A DNA stretch of 64,000 bases, from contig NZ_FCOE02000005.1 of NCBI RefSeq assembly GCF_001544915.2, forward strand, positions 186,001 to 250,000, written 5' to 3'. The position numbers and the translations under genes were made by a program. This stretch comes from Caballeronia pedi. Lineage in GTDB: Bacteria; Pseudomonadota; Gammaproteobacteria; Burkholderiales; Burkholderiaceae. Below the pieces are notes generated by a model. The model did not search any database and had not been told where the DNA came from. It was given only the letters and a program-made list of their open reading frames with translations. This document shows, piece by piece, positions 1 through 9,055 of the stretch. Each line of letters opens with the position of its first letter. The first letter of the stretch is position 1.

Positions 1-1275
1 AAAGCTGGCCGCGCCGCCCTTGTACAACTGCGTCGAAAGCGTGAGCGACTGGTCCGATGCGGCGAGTGCATCGGTCAGACGCGCGGTCGATTCGGTCGTG
101 CTGACGAGATCGCTGCGCGTATCCTCGACGTCCTTCAGCGCTTCGAGCATCGTCTGACGCAGATGCAGTTCCGACTCGCGCATCCGGCTCTCGTTCTGCT
201 CGATCTCCGCCGTGATGCGGCCCGCGTTGAAGATCGGGCTCGTCGCGTTGAGCGCGGCGGAGAAGAGGTTATCGGTGAGCGTCGGCAAGCCGAGATACGA
301 CGACGCCAGCAAGCCATCCGACAATCGCAGCGAAAACTTCGGATAGCGCTCCGCCCGCGCGACGCCCACTTCCGCCGCCCGCTGCTGCACGGTCGCGTAC
401 GCAACGAGCACGTCGGGACGGCGCAGCAACGCTTCGGACGGCAACATCTGCGGCGCGCCGCTCGCCGGCACCGGAATGACGGGCGCCGCGCCCGCGTTCG
501 CGAGCATCAGCTTGTCGATGGATTCCGGCGTGCGGCCCGAATACACCGCGATCAGGCTCAACTGATGCTGGATCGTCGCCTGCGTGCGCGGAATGCGCGA
601 CAGCAGATCGCTCAACTGATTCTGCGCGCGCGCGACATCGAGCTTCGTCGAAAGACCGTATTGCAGGCGGCGTTGCGTCAGCTTCAGCGCGCGCTCGCGA
701 ATTTCCTGGTTGTCTTGCAGGATCTTCAGTTCGGCTTGCGCCCAGCGCAGATCGACATACGCAGCAGCCGTGTCGGCGGCGAGCGCGAGCCTGATCTGAT
801 CGGCGGCGTGTTCGCGGCCGACGAGCTGTGCCTGCGATGCCAGCAACTCCAGACGCTCGCCGCCGAACACATCGGGCGTCCAGCTCAGCGTCAGACCGAA
901 GCCACCCTGCTTCACATAACCGAGCGGCGGCGGCGTGTTCTGGCGCGAGTAGGAACCGCCCGCGCCCGCGTCCAGTTGCGGCAGCAGCGCGGCGCGGCGT
1001 TGCGTCGTCAGCGCCTGCGCCTGTTTCACGCGCTCGACGGCCGCCTGAAGATCGAGGTTGTCATCGAGCACCGACGCAACCAGTTCATGCATGACCGGAT
1101 CGTTGAACTGCTTCCACCATGTCGTGGGATCGACGGCCTGCTTCGGCGCATCGACGCTCCAGTCGGCGGGCGCGCTCGCGTTCACGGTCGCGGGAAGATC
1201 GGCGTGCGTGGCGGGCTGCACCGCGCACGCGGCGAGCGTCATGCATGCAAGTATTTCGACGAGAAATTTTTTCAT
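1..1275 (-). CDS. NodT-family outer-membrane efflux lipoprotein (3' end beyond window)
   Basis: This is the outer-membrane channel of a tripartite efflux pump, which lets the inner-membrane pump discharge outside the cell. Translation from ATG at 1275 gives 425 codons up to the window edge without a stop, so the C-terminus is missing. The start has a lipoprotein signal ending in the lipobox LAAC (about residues 14-17), followed by the long coiled-coil repeats of the TolC/OprM type, including the LLRRPDV motif typical of the NodT subgroup. It begins 5 bp after the stop of the MFS pump gene on the same strand, so the two are co-transcribed with the EmrA-like adaptor. The substrate cannot be read from the sequence. 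Confidence 0.9.
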   Translation of the reverse strand, partial: MKKFLVEILACMTLAACAVQPATHADLPATVNASAPADWSVDAPKQAVDPTTWWKQFNDPVMHELVASVLDDNLDLQAAVERVKQAQALTTQRRAALLPQLDAGAGGSYSRQNTPPPLGYVKQGGFGLTLSWTPDVFGGERLELLASQAQLVGREHAADQIRLALAADTAAAYVDLRWAQAELKILQDNQEIRERALKLTQRRLQYGLSTKLDVARAQNQLSDLLSRIPRTQATIQHQLSLIAVYSGRTPESIDKLMLANAGAAPVIPVPASGAPQMLPSEALLRRPDVLVAYATVQQRAAEVGVARAERYPKFSLRLSDGLLASSYLGLPTLTDNLFSAALNATSPIFNAGRITAEIEQNESRMRESELHLRQTMLEALKDVEDTRSDLVSTTESTARLTDALAASDQSLTLSTQLYKGGAASF

Positions 1276-1280
1276 GGTGG

Positions 1281-2855
1281 TCAATGTGCATCGGACGAAG
1301 GCGGCGCGCTCGTGATGGGCTTCGCGAACATCACGGTCATCAAACCGAACAGGAAGCAGAGTGCGAGCACGTAGAAGCAATCGGCGAAGGTCAGCACGAG
1401 CGCTTCGCGCATCACGAGCGCGTGCAACGATGCGAGGCCCGCTTGCGACGCATTCAGCGCATCGCCAGCAGCCGACGCGAGATGCGCCGAGCTGCGCGCG
1501 AGCAGATCGTCGATGACGGGACGGCCGACCGTCACGTTCTCGTTCAGGCGCAGGTAGTGCAGGTTGAGTCGATCGTTGAGCATCGTCGCGCTCACCGCGA
1601 TGCCGATCGCGCCGCCGAGATTGCGCATCAGATTGAACAGTCCGCTCGCCGATTTGAGGCGCGACGGCGGCAGTGAACCGAGCGCCATCGTGACGATGGG
1701 CGGCACCGCGAATTGCTGGCCGATGCCGCGCAACGCCTGCGGCAGGAGGAACTGTTGCCAGCCCCAGTCGTGCGTCAACGGCGTATAGAAATAACAGCCC
1801 GCGCCGAAGCAGATCAGACCGAACGCGAGCAGCACGCGCATGTCGATGAAGCGCGACGCGAACGCATACACGCCGATCGACAGCAACTGGAAGCAGCCGA
1901 CGGAAAGCAGCACGAGACCCGTATCCAGCGAATCGAAGCCGCGCACGCGAGCGAGAAACACCGGCGTCAGAAACACCGACACGAAGATGCCGATGCCCGT
2001 CACGAACGACAGCAGACTGCCGATCGCGAAGTTGCGCACCGCGAGCGCGCGCAGATCGACGACCGGATCCTTCGCCGTGAACGCGTGCACGAAAAACAGA
2101 AAGCCGCAGATCGCCGAGATCCACGCACACACGATGATCGCGTCGTCGCCGAACCAGTTCTTGCGCGGCCCTTCTTCGAGCACGTATTCCAGGCAGCCGA
2201 GAAAGCCCGACATCAGCACGATGCCGAGATAATCGCCCTTCTTCAGCAGCGGCAGATTCGGCTCGTCTACGTGTACGTACTTCGGCACGAGCAGCGCGAC
2301 GACGAGGCCCGGCACCACGTTCAGATAGAAGAGCCAGTGCCATGACCATTGATCGGTGATCCATCCGCCGATCACCGGCCCGACCGCCGGCGCGAGCGAC
2401 GCCAGCGCGCCGATCGTCGTCGATGCAATCAGCCGCTGCTTGCCGGGGAACAGCACGAAGGCAGTCGTGAAGACAGTCGGGATCATCGCGGCGCCGAGCG
2501 CGCCTTGCAGGCCACGAAACAGAATCATCGAATTGATGTCCCACGCCATGCCGCACAGCATGCTCGTGATCGTGAAACCGATCGCCGACGCGACGAACAG
2601 CCAGCGCGTGGAGAACACTTTCGAAAGCCAGCCCGACATCGGAATGACGAGGATCTCGGCGATCAGATACGAGGTCTGCACCCAGGACAATTCGTCCTGG
2701 CTCGCGGAAAGGCCGCCGCCGATATCCTTCAGCGACGACGCCACGATCTGGATATCGAGCGTCGCCATGAAGAAGCCGAGGCACATCAGCGCGAAAGCGA
2801 ACACGCGCTGTTTGATCGGCTGGCTCGTGGGATCGAGGGGAACGGTGTGGGTCAT
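1281..2855 (-). CDS. emrB: EmrB/QacA-type MFS drug transporter (DHA2, 14 TM)
   Basis: This is a proton-driven multidrug exporter of the inner membrane, 524 aa, the usual length for the 14-helix DHA2 family. The first helix carries the TLDIQIV motif, and the antiporter motif C is visible as LAPAVGPVIGG. I place the start at 2855 because this ATG overlaps the adaptor stop by 4 bp (ATGA), the mark of translational coupling. The open frame continues upstream of it, but that part is antisense to the adaptor gene and is not MFS-like. It forms an EmrAB-TolC-like system with the genes on either side. Confidence 0.93.
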   Translation of the reverse strand: MTHTVPLDPTSQPIKQRVFAFALMCLGFFMATLDIQIVASSLKDIGGGLSASQDELSWVQTSYLIAEILVIPMSGWLSKVFSTRWLFVASAIGFTITSMLCGMAWDINSMILFRGLQGALGAAMIPTVFTTAFVLFPGKQRLIASTTIGALASLAPAVGPVIGGWITDQWSWHWLFYLNVVPGLVVALLVPKYVHVDEPNLPLLKKGDYLGIVLMSGFLGCLEYVLEEGPRKNWFGDDAIIVCAWISAICGFLFFVHAFTAKDPVVDLRALAVRNFAIGSLLSFVTGIGIFVSVFLTPVFLARVRGFDSLDTGLVLLSVGCFQLLSIGVYAFASRFIDMRVLLAFGLICFGAGCYFYTPLTHDWGWQQFLLPQALRGIGQQFAVPPIVTMALGSLPPSRLKSASGLFNLMRNLGGAIGIAVSATMLNDRLNLHYLRLNENVTVGRPVIDDLLARSSAHLASAAGDALNASQAGLASLHALVMREALVLTFADCFYVLALCFLFGLMTVMFAKPITSAPPSSDAH

Positions 2856-3940
2856 TTCGACTGCTCGGCGAGATGAACCTTGACCGTCGCGGAAAGCCCC
2901 GGGCGCAACACGGCTTCCATGCCCTTCGGCACATCGAGACGGATTCGCACGGGCACGCGCTGCACGATCTTCGTGAAGTTGCCGGTGGCGTTCTCCGCGG
3001 GCAGCACGCTGAAGGTCGCGCCGGTCGCGGGCGCGAGGCTCTCGACATGGCCGGTGAGCGGCACGTTCGATGCATCGAGTTCGACGTCGGCTTCGTCGCC
3101 CGCGCGCATCTTCTTCAGTTGATCTTCCTTGAAGTTCGCGTCGACCCACAGACCCGTGGACGGCACGATCGTCAAAAGCGACGTGCCGATATTCGCGAGC
3201 ACGCCCACGCGCGCCGTGCGATTGCCGACGTAGCCATCGACGGGCGAGCGGATCGTCGTGTATTCGACATTCAGCTCCGCGACGCGGCGCGCGGCCTCGG
3301 CCGTCGCGACACGCGCCTGCGCATCCGCGATCTGGGCTTCGATCACGCTCGACTGCCGCTTCGCCGCAACCAGCGACGCGCCGCTGCGATCCACCGCCGC
3401 CTGCGCCTTCGTATAGTCCGCGTCCGCACGCTCGACGATCTGGTTCGATACCGCATCGTCCTTGACGAGTTCGCGATAGCGCACCCGGTCCTGCCCGCTG
3501 CGCGTCAACTCCGCCGACGACGCGCGCACTTCCGCCTGCTGCTGATTGATGACGGCCGCCTGCAACGCATCCTTTGCCTGCAACTCGACGACCGCCGCGC
3601 GGGCGCTCGACAGTTCGGCATCCGCTTGCGCGAGGCGCGCGTCGTAGTCGCGCGAATCGAGGCGGATCAGGACCTGACCGGCCTTCACGCGCTGGTTGTC
3701 CTGCACGAGCACATCGGCGACGAAGCCGTTCACCTTCGGCGCGAGCACGGTGACATCGCCACCGACGTAGGCATCGTCGGTCGTCTGAACGAAGCGCAGC
3801 ACGAGCGCCCAGTATGTCGCCGCGGCAATCAACGCAATCCCGACCAGGCCGAGCGCGAGCAGCATCAAGGGAATCTTGCGCGCCGGCCGCGCAAGGGCGG
3901 GCGCGGCCACGGAGGGGAGATCCGTTACAGGAGTCGTCAT
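2852..3940 (-). CDS. emrA: EmrA/HlyD-type membrane fusion protein
   Basis: This is the periplasmic adaptor (362 aa) linking the MFS pump to the NodT channel. It has a short cytoplasmic N-terminus, one membrane helix at about residues 25-47, a first half of the biotinyl-lipoyl domain (TDDAYVGGDVTVLAPKVNG), a long alpha-helical hairpin and a closing beta-barrel. It is the first of three tightly packed genes. The ATG has no Shine-Dalgarno sequence; a perfect TATAAT lies only 5 nt before it, so the message may be leaderless (see the promoter entry). Function is confident at family level; the drug is unknown. Confidence 0.92.
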   Translation of the reverse strand: MTTPVTDLPSVAAPALARPARKIPLMLLALGLVGIALIAAATYWALVLRFVQTTDDAYVGGDVTVLAPKVNGFVADVLVQDNQRVKAGQVLIRLDSRDYDARLAQADAELSSARAAVVELQAKDALQAAVINQQQAEVRASSAELTRSGQDRVRYRELVKDDAVSNQIVERADADYTKAQAAVDRSGASLVAAKRQSSVIEAQIADAQARVATAEAARRVAELNVEYTTIRSPVDGYVGNRTARVGVLANIGTSLLTIVPSTGLWVDANFKEDQLKKMRAGDEADVELDASNVPLTGHVESLAPATGATFSVLPAENATGNFTKIVQRVPVRIRLDVPKGMEAVLRPGLSATVKVHLAEQSK

Positions 3941-3945
3941 TTGTG

Positions 3946-3963
3946 ATTATAGTGCATATGCAC
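3946..3963 (-). promoter_or_regulatory. Predicted promoter and operator of the emrAB-nodT operon
   Basis: Read on the minus strand, a consensus -10 hexamer TATAAT (3951-3946) sits 5 nt upstream of the emrA ATG (3940-3938). The 12-bp perfect palindrome GTGCATATGCAC (3952-3963) abuts it and fills the spacer. There is no good -35 hexamer. An initiation point 6-7 nt after the -10 would fall on the start codon itself. A palindrome in the spacer is typical of repressor sites. Confidence 0.55.
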
Positions 3964-4020
3964 AATTCAGATTGAAAGAAAGGGCAAATCCGCTGCCCGT
4001 CATAGCCCGGAAGACTAGTT

Positions 4021-4032
4021 GTGCATATGCAC
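4021..4032. promoter_or_regulatory. Second copy of palindrome GTGCATATGCAC
   Basis: This is an exact second copy of the palindrome at 3952-3963, 69 bp away. The flanks also match in inverted orientation: both can be read as TTGTGCATATGCAC followed by T or C and then A. Two identical 12-mers in about 80 bp point to a pair of operator sites for one dimeric regulator, possibly with looping. The LysR product encoded just upstream is one candidate, but perfect short palindromes are also common for MarR and TetR proteins. Confidence 0.55.
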
Positions 4033-4093
4033 CAAGTCAACTGTCACGGAACGCACGAATGAATGACGCTGCCGGAAAGAATCGCGCAGCGCC

Positions 4094-5023
4094 TTATGGC
4101 GAAAGGCTTTGCACGTCGGACAGCAGGGTTTCGTCGGCACAAAACTGCACTGCATGTTCGACGAACGCGCGTACCTTGGCCGGCAACAGCGCGCGCGTGC
4201 TGTATGCGATGCGAATTTCGATGGCCGCATCGACGCGTTCGTAGGCATCGAGCAGCGTGACGAGCCTGCCCGCCGCCACCTCGCGCGCGACGAGCGCGGT
4301 CGGCAACACGCCGATGCCGAAACCCTGCAGCACCATCTCGCGATTGAAAACCGCGCTGTTCGACGCGATGTCGTGATTGAGCGGCACGCGCACTTCCTCA
4401 CCGCCGATGCGAAACGTGAGCGCGGGCTTGCGGATCGACGGAGACATCGGCACGAACTGATGATCGACGAGTTCGGACGGATGGCGCGGCGCGGGACGCT
4501 GCGCGAGATACGCCGGGCTCGCGACGAGCACGAGCGGAATGGTTTCGAGCAGGCGCGTGACGGCCGTATCGGTGGAGAGCATGAAAGGCAGCACGATGGC
4601 GAGATCGTAGCCTTCGCCGACGAGATCGATGGGCCGCTCGGTCAGCGTGACGTCGAGGCGCACCTGCGGATGGGCGCGCCTGAAGCTGGCGACGAGCGGT
4701 GCGTAACGGCTCGTCATCACCGTCGTATGCGCGACGAGCCGCAATAGTCCGGTCGCTTCGCTTGCGCGGTTCGACGCGCGTTCTTCCATCGCCTGGAGTT
4801 CGTCGAGCAGACGCGAGCAGTCGATAAAAAAGCGCTCGGCGGTTTCGGTCAGCGAGATCTGCCGTGTCGTGCGATTGAAGAGCCGGCTGCCGAGCCGCTC
4901 TTCCAGGCCCGCGATCGCGCGCGATACGACCGGCGGCGACAAGCCGAGTATGTCGGCCGCACGCGCGAAGCTCTTCGCTTCGACCACCGTGCAAAACACC
5001 TTCAGGCTCGTCAGATGATCCAT
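4094..5023 (-). CDS. LysR-family transcriptional regulator
   Basis: A 309-aa regulator with the N-terminal winged helix-turn-helix (residues 1-60, FARAADILGLSPPVVSRAI) and a periplasmic-binding-like effector domain. It lies upstream of the efflux operon in the same direction, 153 bp before emrA, and diverges from the AhpD-like gene at 5204. Either neighbour may be its target. The effector is unknown. Confidence 0.9.
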   Translation of the reverse strand: MDHLTSLKVFCTVVEAKSFARAADILGLSPPVVSRAIAGLEERLGSRLFNRTTRQISLTETAERFFIDCSRLLDELQAMEERASNRASEATGLLRLVAHTTVMTSRYAPLVASFRRAHPQVRLDVTLTERPIDLVGEGYDLAIVLPFMLSTDTAVTRLLETIPLVLVASPAYLAQRPAPRHPSELVDHQFVPMSPSIRKPALTFRIGGEEVRVPLNHDIASNSAVFNREMVLQGFGIGVLPTALVAREVAAGRLVTLLDAYERVDAAIEIRIAYSTRALLPAKVRAFVEHAVQFCADETLLSDVQSLSP

Positions 5024-5203
5024 GTGCGTGATCGTGATGCGTGCAGGGAGCCTCGATCATGGCATGAAGCGGCGCGCCATGCCCGACACGATGAGACGAT
5101 CGCGCGGTTTTACGAGCCGCGCGAGCATTCACGCGGGAGCGGCGCGCGCCTAAAGTTCACCCATGCCATCGAGATGGCCAACCACTGAACCAAGGAGCAC
5201 ACC

Positions 5204-5740
5204 ATGTCACGCCTTTCCCAGATCAATGTCAACGAAGCCACGGGCGTCACCGCCGATCTGTTCGCCGCGATCAAGAAGGCAGCCGGCCGCGTGCCGAACG
5301 CTTATGCGACCATCGGCACGCACAGCCCTGCCGCGCTCGGCGCCACGCTCAACGGCGATGCGATTCTCGCGAAGAGCAGCCTGAGCAAGGCAGATGTCGA
5401 AGCGATCAAGCTCGCCGTCAGCGAACTCGCGGGCTGTGATTATTGTGCTGCCGCGCATACGGTCGTCGGAAAGATGGTCGGGCTGTCGCAACAGGAAACG
5501 CAACAGATCCGCGCGGGGGAAGCGACCGGCAATGCGAAGCGAGATGCGCTCGTACGGTTCGTGCGGCACGTTGCGGGTTCTACCGGCACGATCGACGCGG
5601 CACGGCTGAATGAAGTGCGCGAAGCCGGTTACTCGGAAGCGCAAGTGATCGATGCGTTGTTCGCGATGAGCGTCATCAACTTCACGAACCTCGTGAATCG
5701 AGTGAACGACACGACGATCGACTTCCCGGCGCTCGTCTAA
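5204..5740 (+). CDS. AhpD-like carboxymuconolactone decarboxylase-family protein
   Basis: A 178-aa all-helical protein of the AhpD/CMD fold. The redox-active CxxC with following histidine is present as [10 protein letters not shown], which in AhpD family members passes electrons to or acts as a peroxidase itself. A good ribosome site (AAGGAG) lies about 7 nt before the ATG. It diverges from the LysR gene, a common arrangement where the regulator controls a peroxidase-like target. Its last codons overlap the slipin stop at 5737 by 4 bp, on opposite strands. The exact substrate is not determinable. Confidence 0.85.
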   Translation: MSRLSQINVNEATGVTADLFAAIKKAAGRVPNAYATIGTHSPAALGATLNGDAILAKSSLSKADVEAIKLAVSELAGCDYCAAAHTVVGKMVGLSQQETQQIRAGEATGNAKRDALVRFVRHVAGSTGTIDAARLNEVREAGYSEAQVIDALFAMSVINFTNLVNRVNDTTIDFPALV

Positions 5741-6510
5741 GTCTGCGCGGTACCCTTGGCAAGCCGGTCGATCACGGAACTCACGAGATCGATCGGTATC
5801 GGAAAAACGATTGTCGAGTTCTTGTCGCCGGCGATCGTGGTCAGGGTTTGCAGATACCGCAACTGCATCGCCTGCGGCGCCTGCGCGAGCATCTGCGCCG
5901 CCTGCAAGAGCTTTTCGGAAGCCTGCAACTCGCCTTCCGCGTGAATGATCTTCGCGCGGCGCTCGCGCTCCGCTTCGGCCTGACGGGCGATCGCGCGAAT
6001 CATCGTTTCGTTGATATCGACATCCTTGATCTCCACGTTCGACACCTTGATGCCCCACGCATCCGTCTGCGAATCGAGCACGCGCTGGATGTCGCTGTTG
6101 AGACGCTCGCGCTCGGACAGCAGTTCATCGAGCTCGTGCTTGCCTAGAATCGCGCGCAAGGTGGTCTGCGAGAGCTGGCTCGTCGCTTCGAGAAAGCGCG
6201 CGACCTGAATCACCGCCTTCTCCGGATCGACGACACGAAAGTACACGACCGCATTCACCTTCACCGAGACGTTGTCCCGCGTGATGACATCCTGCGGCGG
6301 CACGTCGAACACGACGGTGCGAAGGTCCATGCGCACCACCTGCTGCACGACCGGAATGATGAGCACGAGCCCCGGTCCCTTCACTTTCCAGAAGCGCCCG
6401 AGCATGAACACGACGCCGCGTTCGTACTCGCGAAAGATGCGCACCGCCGACGCCACGATGAAGATGACGAGCGCGATCAGAATTCCGCTGAAACCAAAAG
6501 TAAGCCCCAT
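5737..6510 (-). CDS. Slipin / SPFH-domain membrane protein
   Basis: A 257-aa stomatin-like protein. One N-terminal membrane helix (about residues 5-25) is followed by a conserved SPFH/band-7 domain ([14 protein letters not shown], then [20 protein letters not shown]) and a helical C-terminal region rich in Ala, Glu and Arg ([17 protein letters not shown]) that drives oligomerisation. It begins 26 bp after the NfeD stop, in the same direction. Slipin-NfeD pairs are a recurring operon thought to organise membrane microdomains, with NfeD cleaving the slipin C-terminus. Confidence 0.9.
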   Translation of the reverse strand: MGLTFGFSGILIALVIFIVASAVRIFREYERGVVFMLGRFWKVKGPGLVLIIPVVQQVVRMDLRTVVFDVPPQDVITRDNVSVKVNAVVYFRVVDPEKAVIQVARFLEATSQLSQTTLRAILGKHELDELLSERERLNSDIQRVLDSQTDAWGIKVSNVEIKDVDINETMIRAIARQAEAERERRAKIIHAEGELQASEKLLQAAQMLAQAPQAMQLRYLQTLTTIAGDKNSTIVFPIPIDLVSSVIDRLAKGTAQT

Positions 6511-6535
6511 TTTTCAAGCCTCGTTGTCGATGTGT

Positions 6536-7966
6536 TCAGGAATGGCCGGCCTTGCGCTCGCCTTCGAGCGGCTCGACGGTCAGCGTGAGACCGTGACGCG
6601 AAATCACCCGCACGCGCGCGCCTTCGCCCGGCAATGCCGCCTGCGCGGCGGAGCGCACGCGCCAGCGTTCGCCATGCACCCGCGCCCAGCCGTTGCCGGC
6701 ATCGGGCATCGTGCCTTCGTTCGTCAACATCACGCCGACGCTGCCGAGCATCGCTTCGGCGCCGCTCACGACGGGCCGCTTGCGCGCCTTCAACGCGACG
6801 CCCGACACGGTGAAGACGAACAGCGCCGTAAACAGCGCGAGCCCGATGACGACGCCGATCGGAACGCCGAAGCCGGGAACATCGGTATCGATCAGCATCA
6901 GCGCGCCGATCGCGAACGCGATGACCCCGCCGATGCCGAGCGAGCCGAACGTCGGCAGAAACATTTCCGCGACCAGGAAGCCCAGGCCGAGCACGATCAA
7001 TCCCAGTCCAACGAAACTGATGGGCAATAGTTGCAGAGCGAACAATCCGACCAGCAGACAGATCGCGCCCGCGACGCCCGGCAGCACCATGCCCGGATTG
7101 GCGAACTCGAAGAAAAGCCCGTACATGCCGATCATCATCAGAATGAGCGCGACGCTCGGGTCCGTGATCGTCGCGAGGAAGCGGCTGCGCCAGTCGGGTT
7201 GCAGCACGGTCACGGAGGCCTGCTTCGTCGCGAGCAGATGCACGCCGCTCGCGGTGGTCACGCGCCGGCCGTCGAGTTTCGCGAGCAGATCGGGAACGTC
7301 GCTGGCGGTCAGGTCGATCACCTTCTGCTCCAGCGCTTCCGTCGCCGACAGCGCCACCGCTTCGCGCACCGCGCGCTCGGCCCATTGCACGTTGCGTCCG
7401 CGCAATTGCGCGAGGCCGCGTATGTAGGCGGCGGCATCCTGCATCTGCTTGCGGGTTTCGGTCGACTGCTCGGCCGCTGCCTTGCTCGCACCCGACGGCT
7501 CGCGCTCCGCTCCGCCCAGGCCGAGCTGAACCGGCGACGCCGCGCCGAGATTGGTGCCGGGCGCCATCGCGGCGATATGGCTCGCGTAGGTGATGTAGGT
7601 GCCCGCGCTCGCCGCGCGCGCCCCGCTCGGCGCAATGAACGCGGCGACCGGCACCGGCGACGCGAGAATGGCCTGAATGATCGAGCGCATCGAGAGATCG
7701 AGTCCGCCCGGCGTATCGAGTTCGAGGACGGCAAGCTGCGCGTGTTCGTCGGCCGCGCGGGCGAGCGCGCGCACGACGAAATCCGCGCTCGCCGGGCCAA
7801 TCGCGCCTTTCAGCGGGATCACGACGACCGGCGCGGCGGTTGCACTCAATGACGTGCTCATTGGCGTGAAAAGGCAAGCAAACAGCAGCGCGCAGCACAC
7901 GCGCCTCCACAGCCAGTCAGCGAGGTTCGTTCTCATCGGCGAAAACCGCGAGCGCGGGCGCGCCAC
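6536..7966 (-). CDS. NfeD-family membrane serine protease (ClpP class)
   Basis: A 476-aa long-form NfeD. It has a signal peptide, a periplasmic ClpP-like protease domain (SGARAASAGTYITYA contains the nucleophile Ser), a block of membrane helices and a C-terminal OB-fold (GWARVHGERWRVRS). The start is uncertain. GTG at 7966 has a close GAGGA, while ATG at 7936 also leaves a complete signal peptide. Known homologues cleave the hydrophobic C-terminus of the partner slipin encoded next. Confidence 0.88.
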   Translation of the reverse strand: MARPRSRFSPMRTNLADWLWRRVCCALLFACLFTPMSTSLSATAAPVVVIPLKGAIGPASADFVVRALARAADEHAQLAVLELDTPGGLDLSMRSIIQAILASPVPVAAFIAPSGARAASAGTYITYASHIAAMAPGTNLGAASPVQLGLGGAEREPSGASKAAAEQSTETRKQMQDAAAYIRGLAQLRGRNVQWAERAVREAVALSATEALEQKVIDLTASDVPDLLAKLDGRRVTTASGVHLLATKQASVTVLQPDWRSRFLATITDPSVALILMMIGMYGLFFEFANPGMVLPGVAGAICLLVGLFALQLLPISFVGLGLIVLGLGFLVAEMFLPTFGSLGIGGVIAFAIGALMLIDTDVPGFGVPIGVVIGLALFTALFVFTVSGVALKARKRPVVSGAEAMLGSVGVMLTNEGTMPDAGNGWARVHGERWRVRSAAQAALPGEGARVRVISRHGLTLTVEPLEGERKAGHS

Positions 7967-8012
7967 GGTTCCTCGTGTTCGGTCTCCCTTTCAGCTTAGG
8001 CCAATTACGCGA

Positions 8013-8498
8013 TCACGGCCGACGCGTCGTGCGGTCGATGACCTTTTCGACATCGGCCGTCTCGCCGAGCGCCGATACGAAGCGCGCCTTGTCGAAATCG
8101 CGCGACACGCAGCCGTCGAGATAGATGAAGCGGCGCTGCAGCGTGAGCCACAGGCTCGTTTTCTCGCGCCACTGCAGCGATGCGTTCAGTGAATTCAGAC
8201 GCCGCGTCACGCTTTCGGCGATTTCCTTGTCGTAGTCGTAGCTGTTCGCGAGGCGGCAGCGGCCCGCGATCCAGCAGCTATTGCCCCGCTCGATGCGGTA
8301 ATGCGCTTCGTCGAGCCATTCCTGCGCGGTCTCGAACGGGCCGGGCGGCGCGGCGCAATCCGCTATCGCGCTCGATACGTGCAGAAAGGGATCGTTGCCG
8401 CGATTCTCACGCGTGTCGTCGGCGCGGGATGCAAGCGATGACGCGGCCAGTATGGCGAGCGCGAAAACCGTTCTGCCTTTTGAAAGCCTCTTGTTCAT
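8013..8498 (-). CDS. Exported BON-domain protein
   Basis: A 161-aa protein with a cleavable signal peptide (VFALAILAASSLASRA). The C-terminal 65 residues look like a BON domain (L-D-G-C-V, then ADVEKVIDRTTR), a fold that binds membranes or ligands in the periplasm. The middle part has paired cysteines. ATG 8498 is chosen because AGAGG lies 8 nt before it; the frame is open further upstream but overlaps the divergent yjbQ region. Specific function is unknown. Confidence 0.72.
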   Translation of the reverse strand: MNKRLSKGRTVFALAILAASSLASRADDTRENRGNDPFLHVSSAIADCAAPPGPFETAQEWLDEAHYRIERGNSCWIAGRCRLANSYDYDKEIAESVTRRLNSLNASLQWREKTSLWLTLQRRFIYLDGCVSRDFDKARFVSALGETADVEKVIDRTTRRP

Positions 8499-8596
8499 CG
8501 TGCGCGCCTCTGAACGAGCCATCGTCCAGACAGCATAACGTTGCGCGGAGAAGCCGGTAAACTCACCGTGTGGCCACTCCTCGCAGCGAGACCGAC

Positions 8597-9016
8597 ATGA
8601 AACAGGCACTTCATCATCTGACGGTCGCGACAGGCTCGCGCGGCCTGCACGAAGTCACCCGCGACATCGATCACTGGATCGATCTTCAGGACGTCCGCAC
8701 CGGCCTGCTCACGCTGTTTTGCCGCCATACGTCGGCGTCGCTGCTAATTCAGGAAAACGCCGATCCCGACGTGCGCGCCGACCTCGAGCGCTATTTCGAA
8801 ATGGTGGCGCCCGAAGCGCCCGGCCGCTACGTGCACGACACCGAAGGCCCCGACGACATGCCCGCGCATCTGCGCACCGCGCTCACCACCGTGCAGCTTT
8901 CAATTCCGGTCGAAGCCGGCCGGATGGTGCTCGGTACGTGGCAAGGGATCTATGTATTCGAGCATCGGACGGCGCAGCGGGATCGCGAACTTGTCTTGCA
9001 TCTGATCGGCGAGTGA
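8597..9016 (+). CDS. yjbQ: YjbQ (UPF0047) family protein
   Basis: A 139-aa compact protein of the YjbQ/YugU family, almost the same length as the E. coli protein. Conserved blocks include CRHTSASLLIQENADPDV and GTWQGIYVFEHR, which hold the histidine-lined active-site pocket. Weak thiamine-phosphate synthase activity has been reported for the family, but the true role is unclear. A GTG at 8570 would add 9 residues that do not match the family, so I start at ATG 8597. The gene is divergent from the BON-domain gene. Confidence 0.85.
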   Translation: MKQALHHLTVATGSRGLHEVTRDIDHWIDLQDVRTGLLTLFCRHTSASLLIQENADPDVRADLERYFEMVAPEAPGRYVHDTEGPDDMPAHLRTALTTVQLSIPVEAGRMVLGTWQGIYVFEHRTAQRDRELVLHLIGE

Positions 9017-9040
9017 CCTAATATACGCACCGCGTATATT
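8996..9040 (+). promoter_or_regulatory. Predicted pyrB promoter with overlapping palindromic operator
   Basis: A -35 hexamer TTGCAT (8996-9001), a 17-bp spacer and a -10 hexamer TAATAT (9019-9024) form a good sigma-70 promoter inside and just after the end of yjbQ. A perfect 9-bp inverted repeat, AATATACGC (9020-9028) and GCGTATATT (9032-9040) separated by ACC, covers the -10 and the expected start site at about 9031. It ends 2 bp before the ribosome site GGGAG. This is a classical repressor position; it could also form an RNA hairpin next to the ribosome site. Confidence 0.62.
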
Positions 9041-9055
9041 TTGGGAGCGGTGACG

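Noticed and set aside
1281..4040. A continuous 919-codon minus-strand frame
   Set aside because: Only 1281-2855 is the MFS pump; the rest is a shadow of the adaptor gene in another frame, with Arg-rich composition and no family match.
5165..5178. Inverted repeat GCCATC-GA-GATGGC upstream of the AhpD-like gene
   Set aside because: Six-base arms of GC-biased sequence could arise by chance and no second copy is near.
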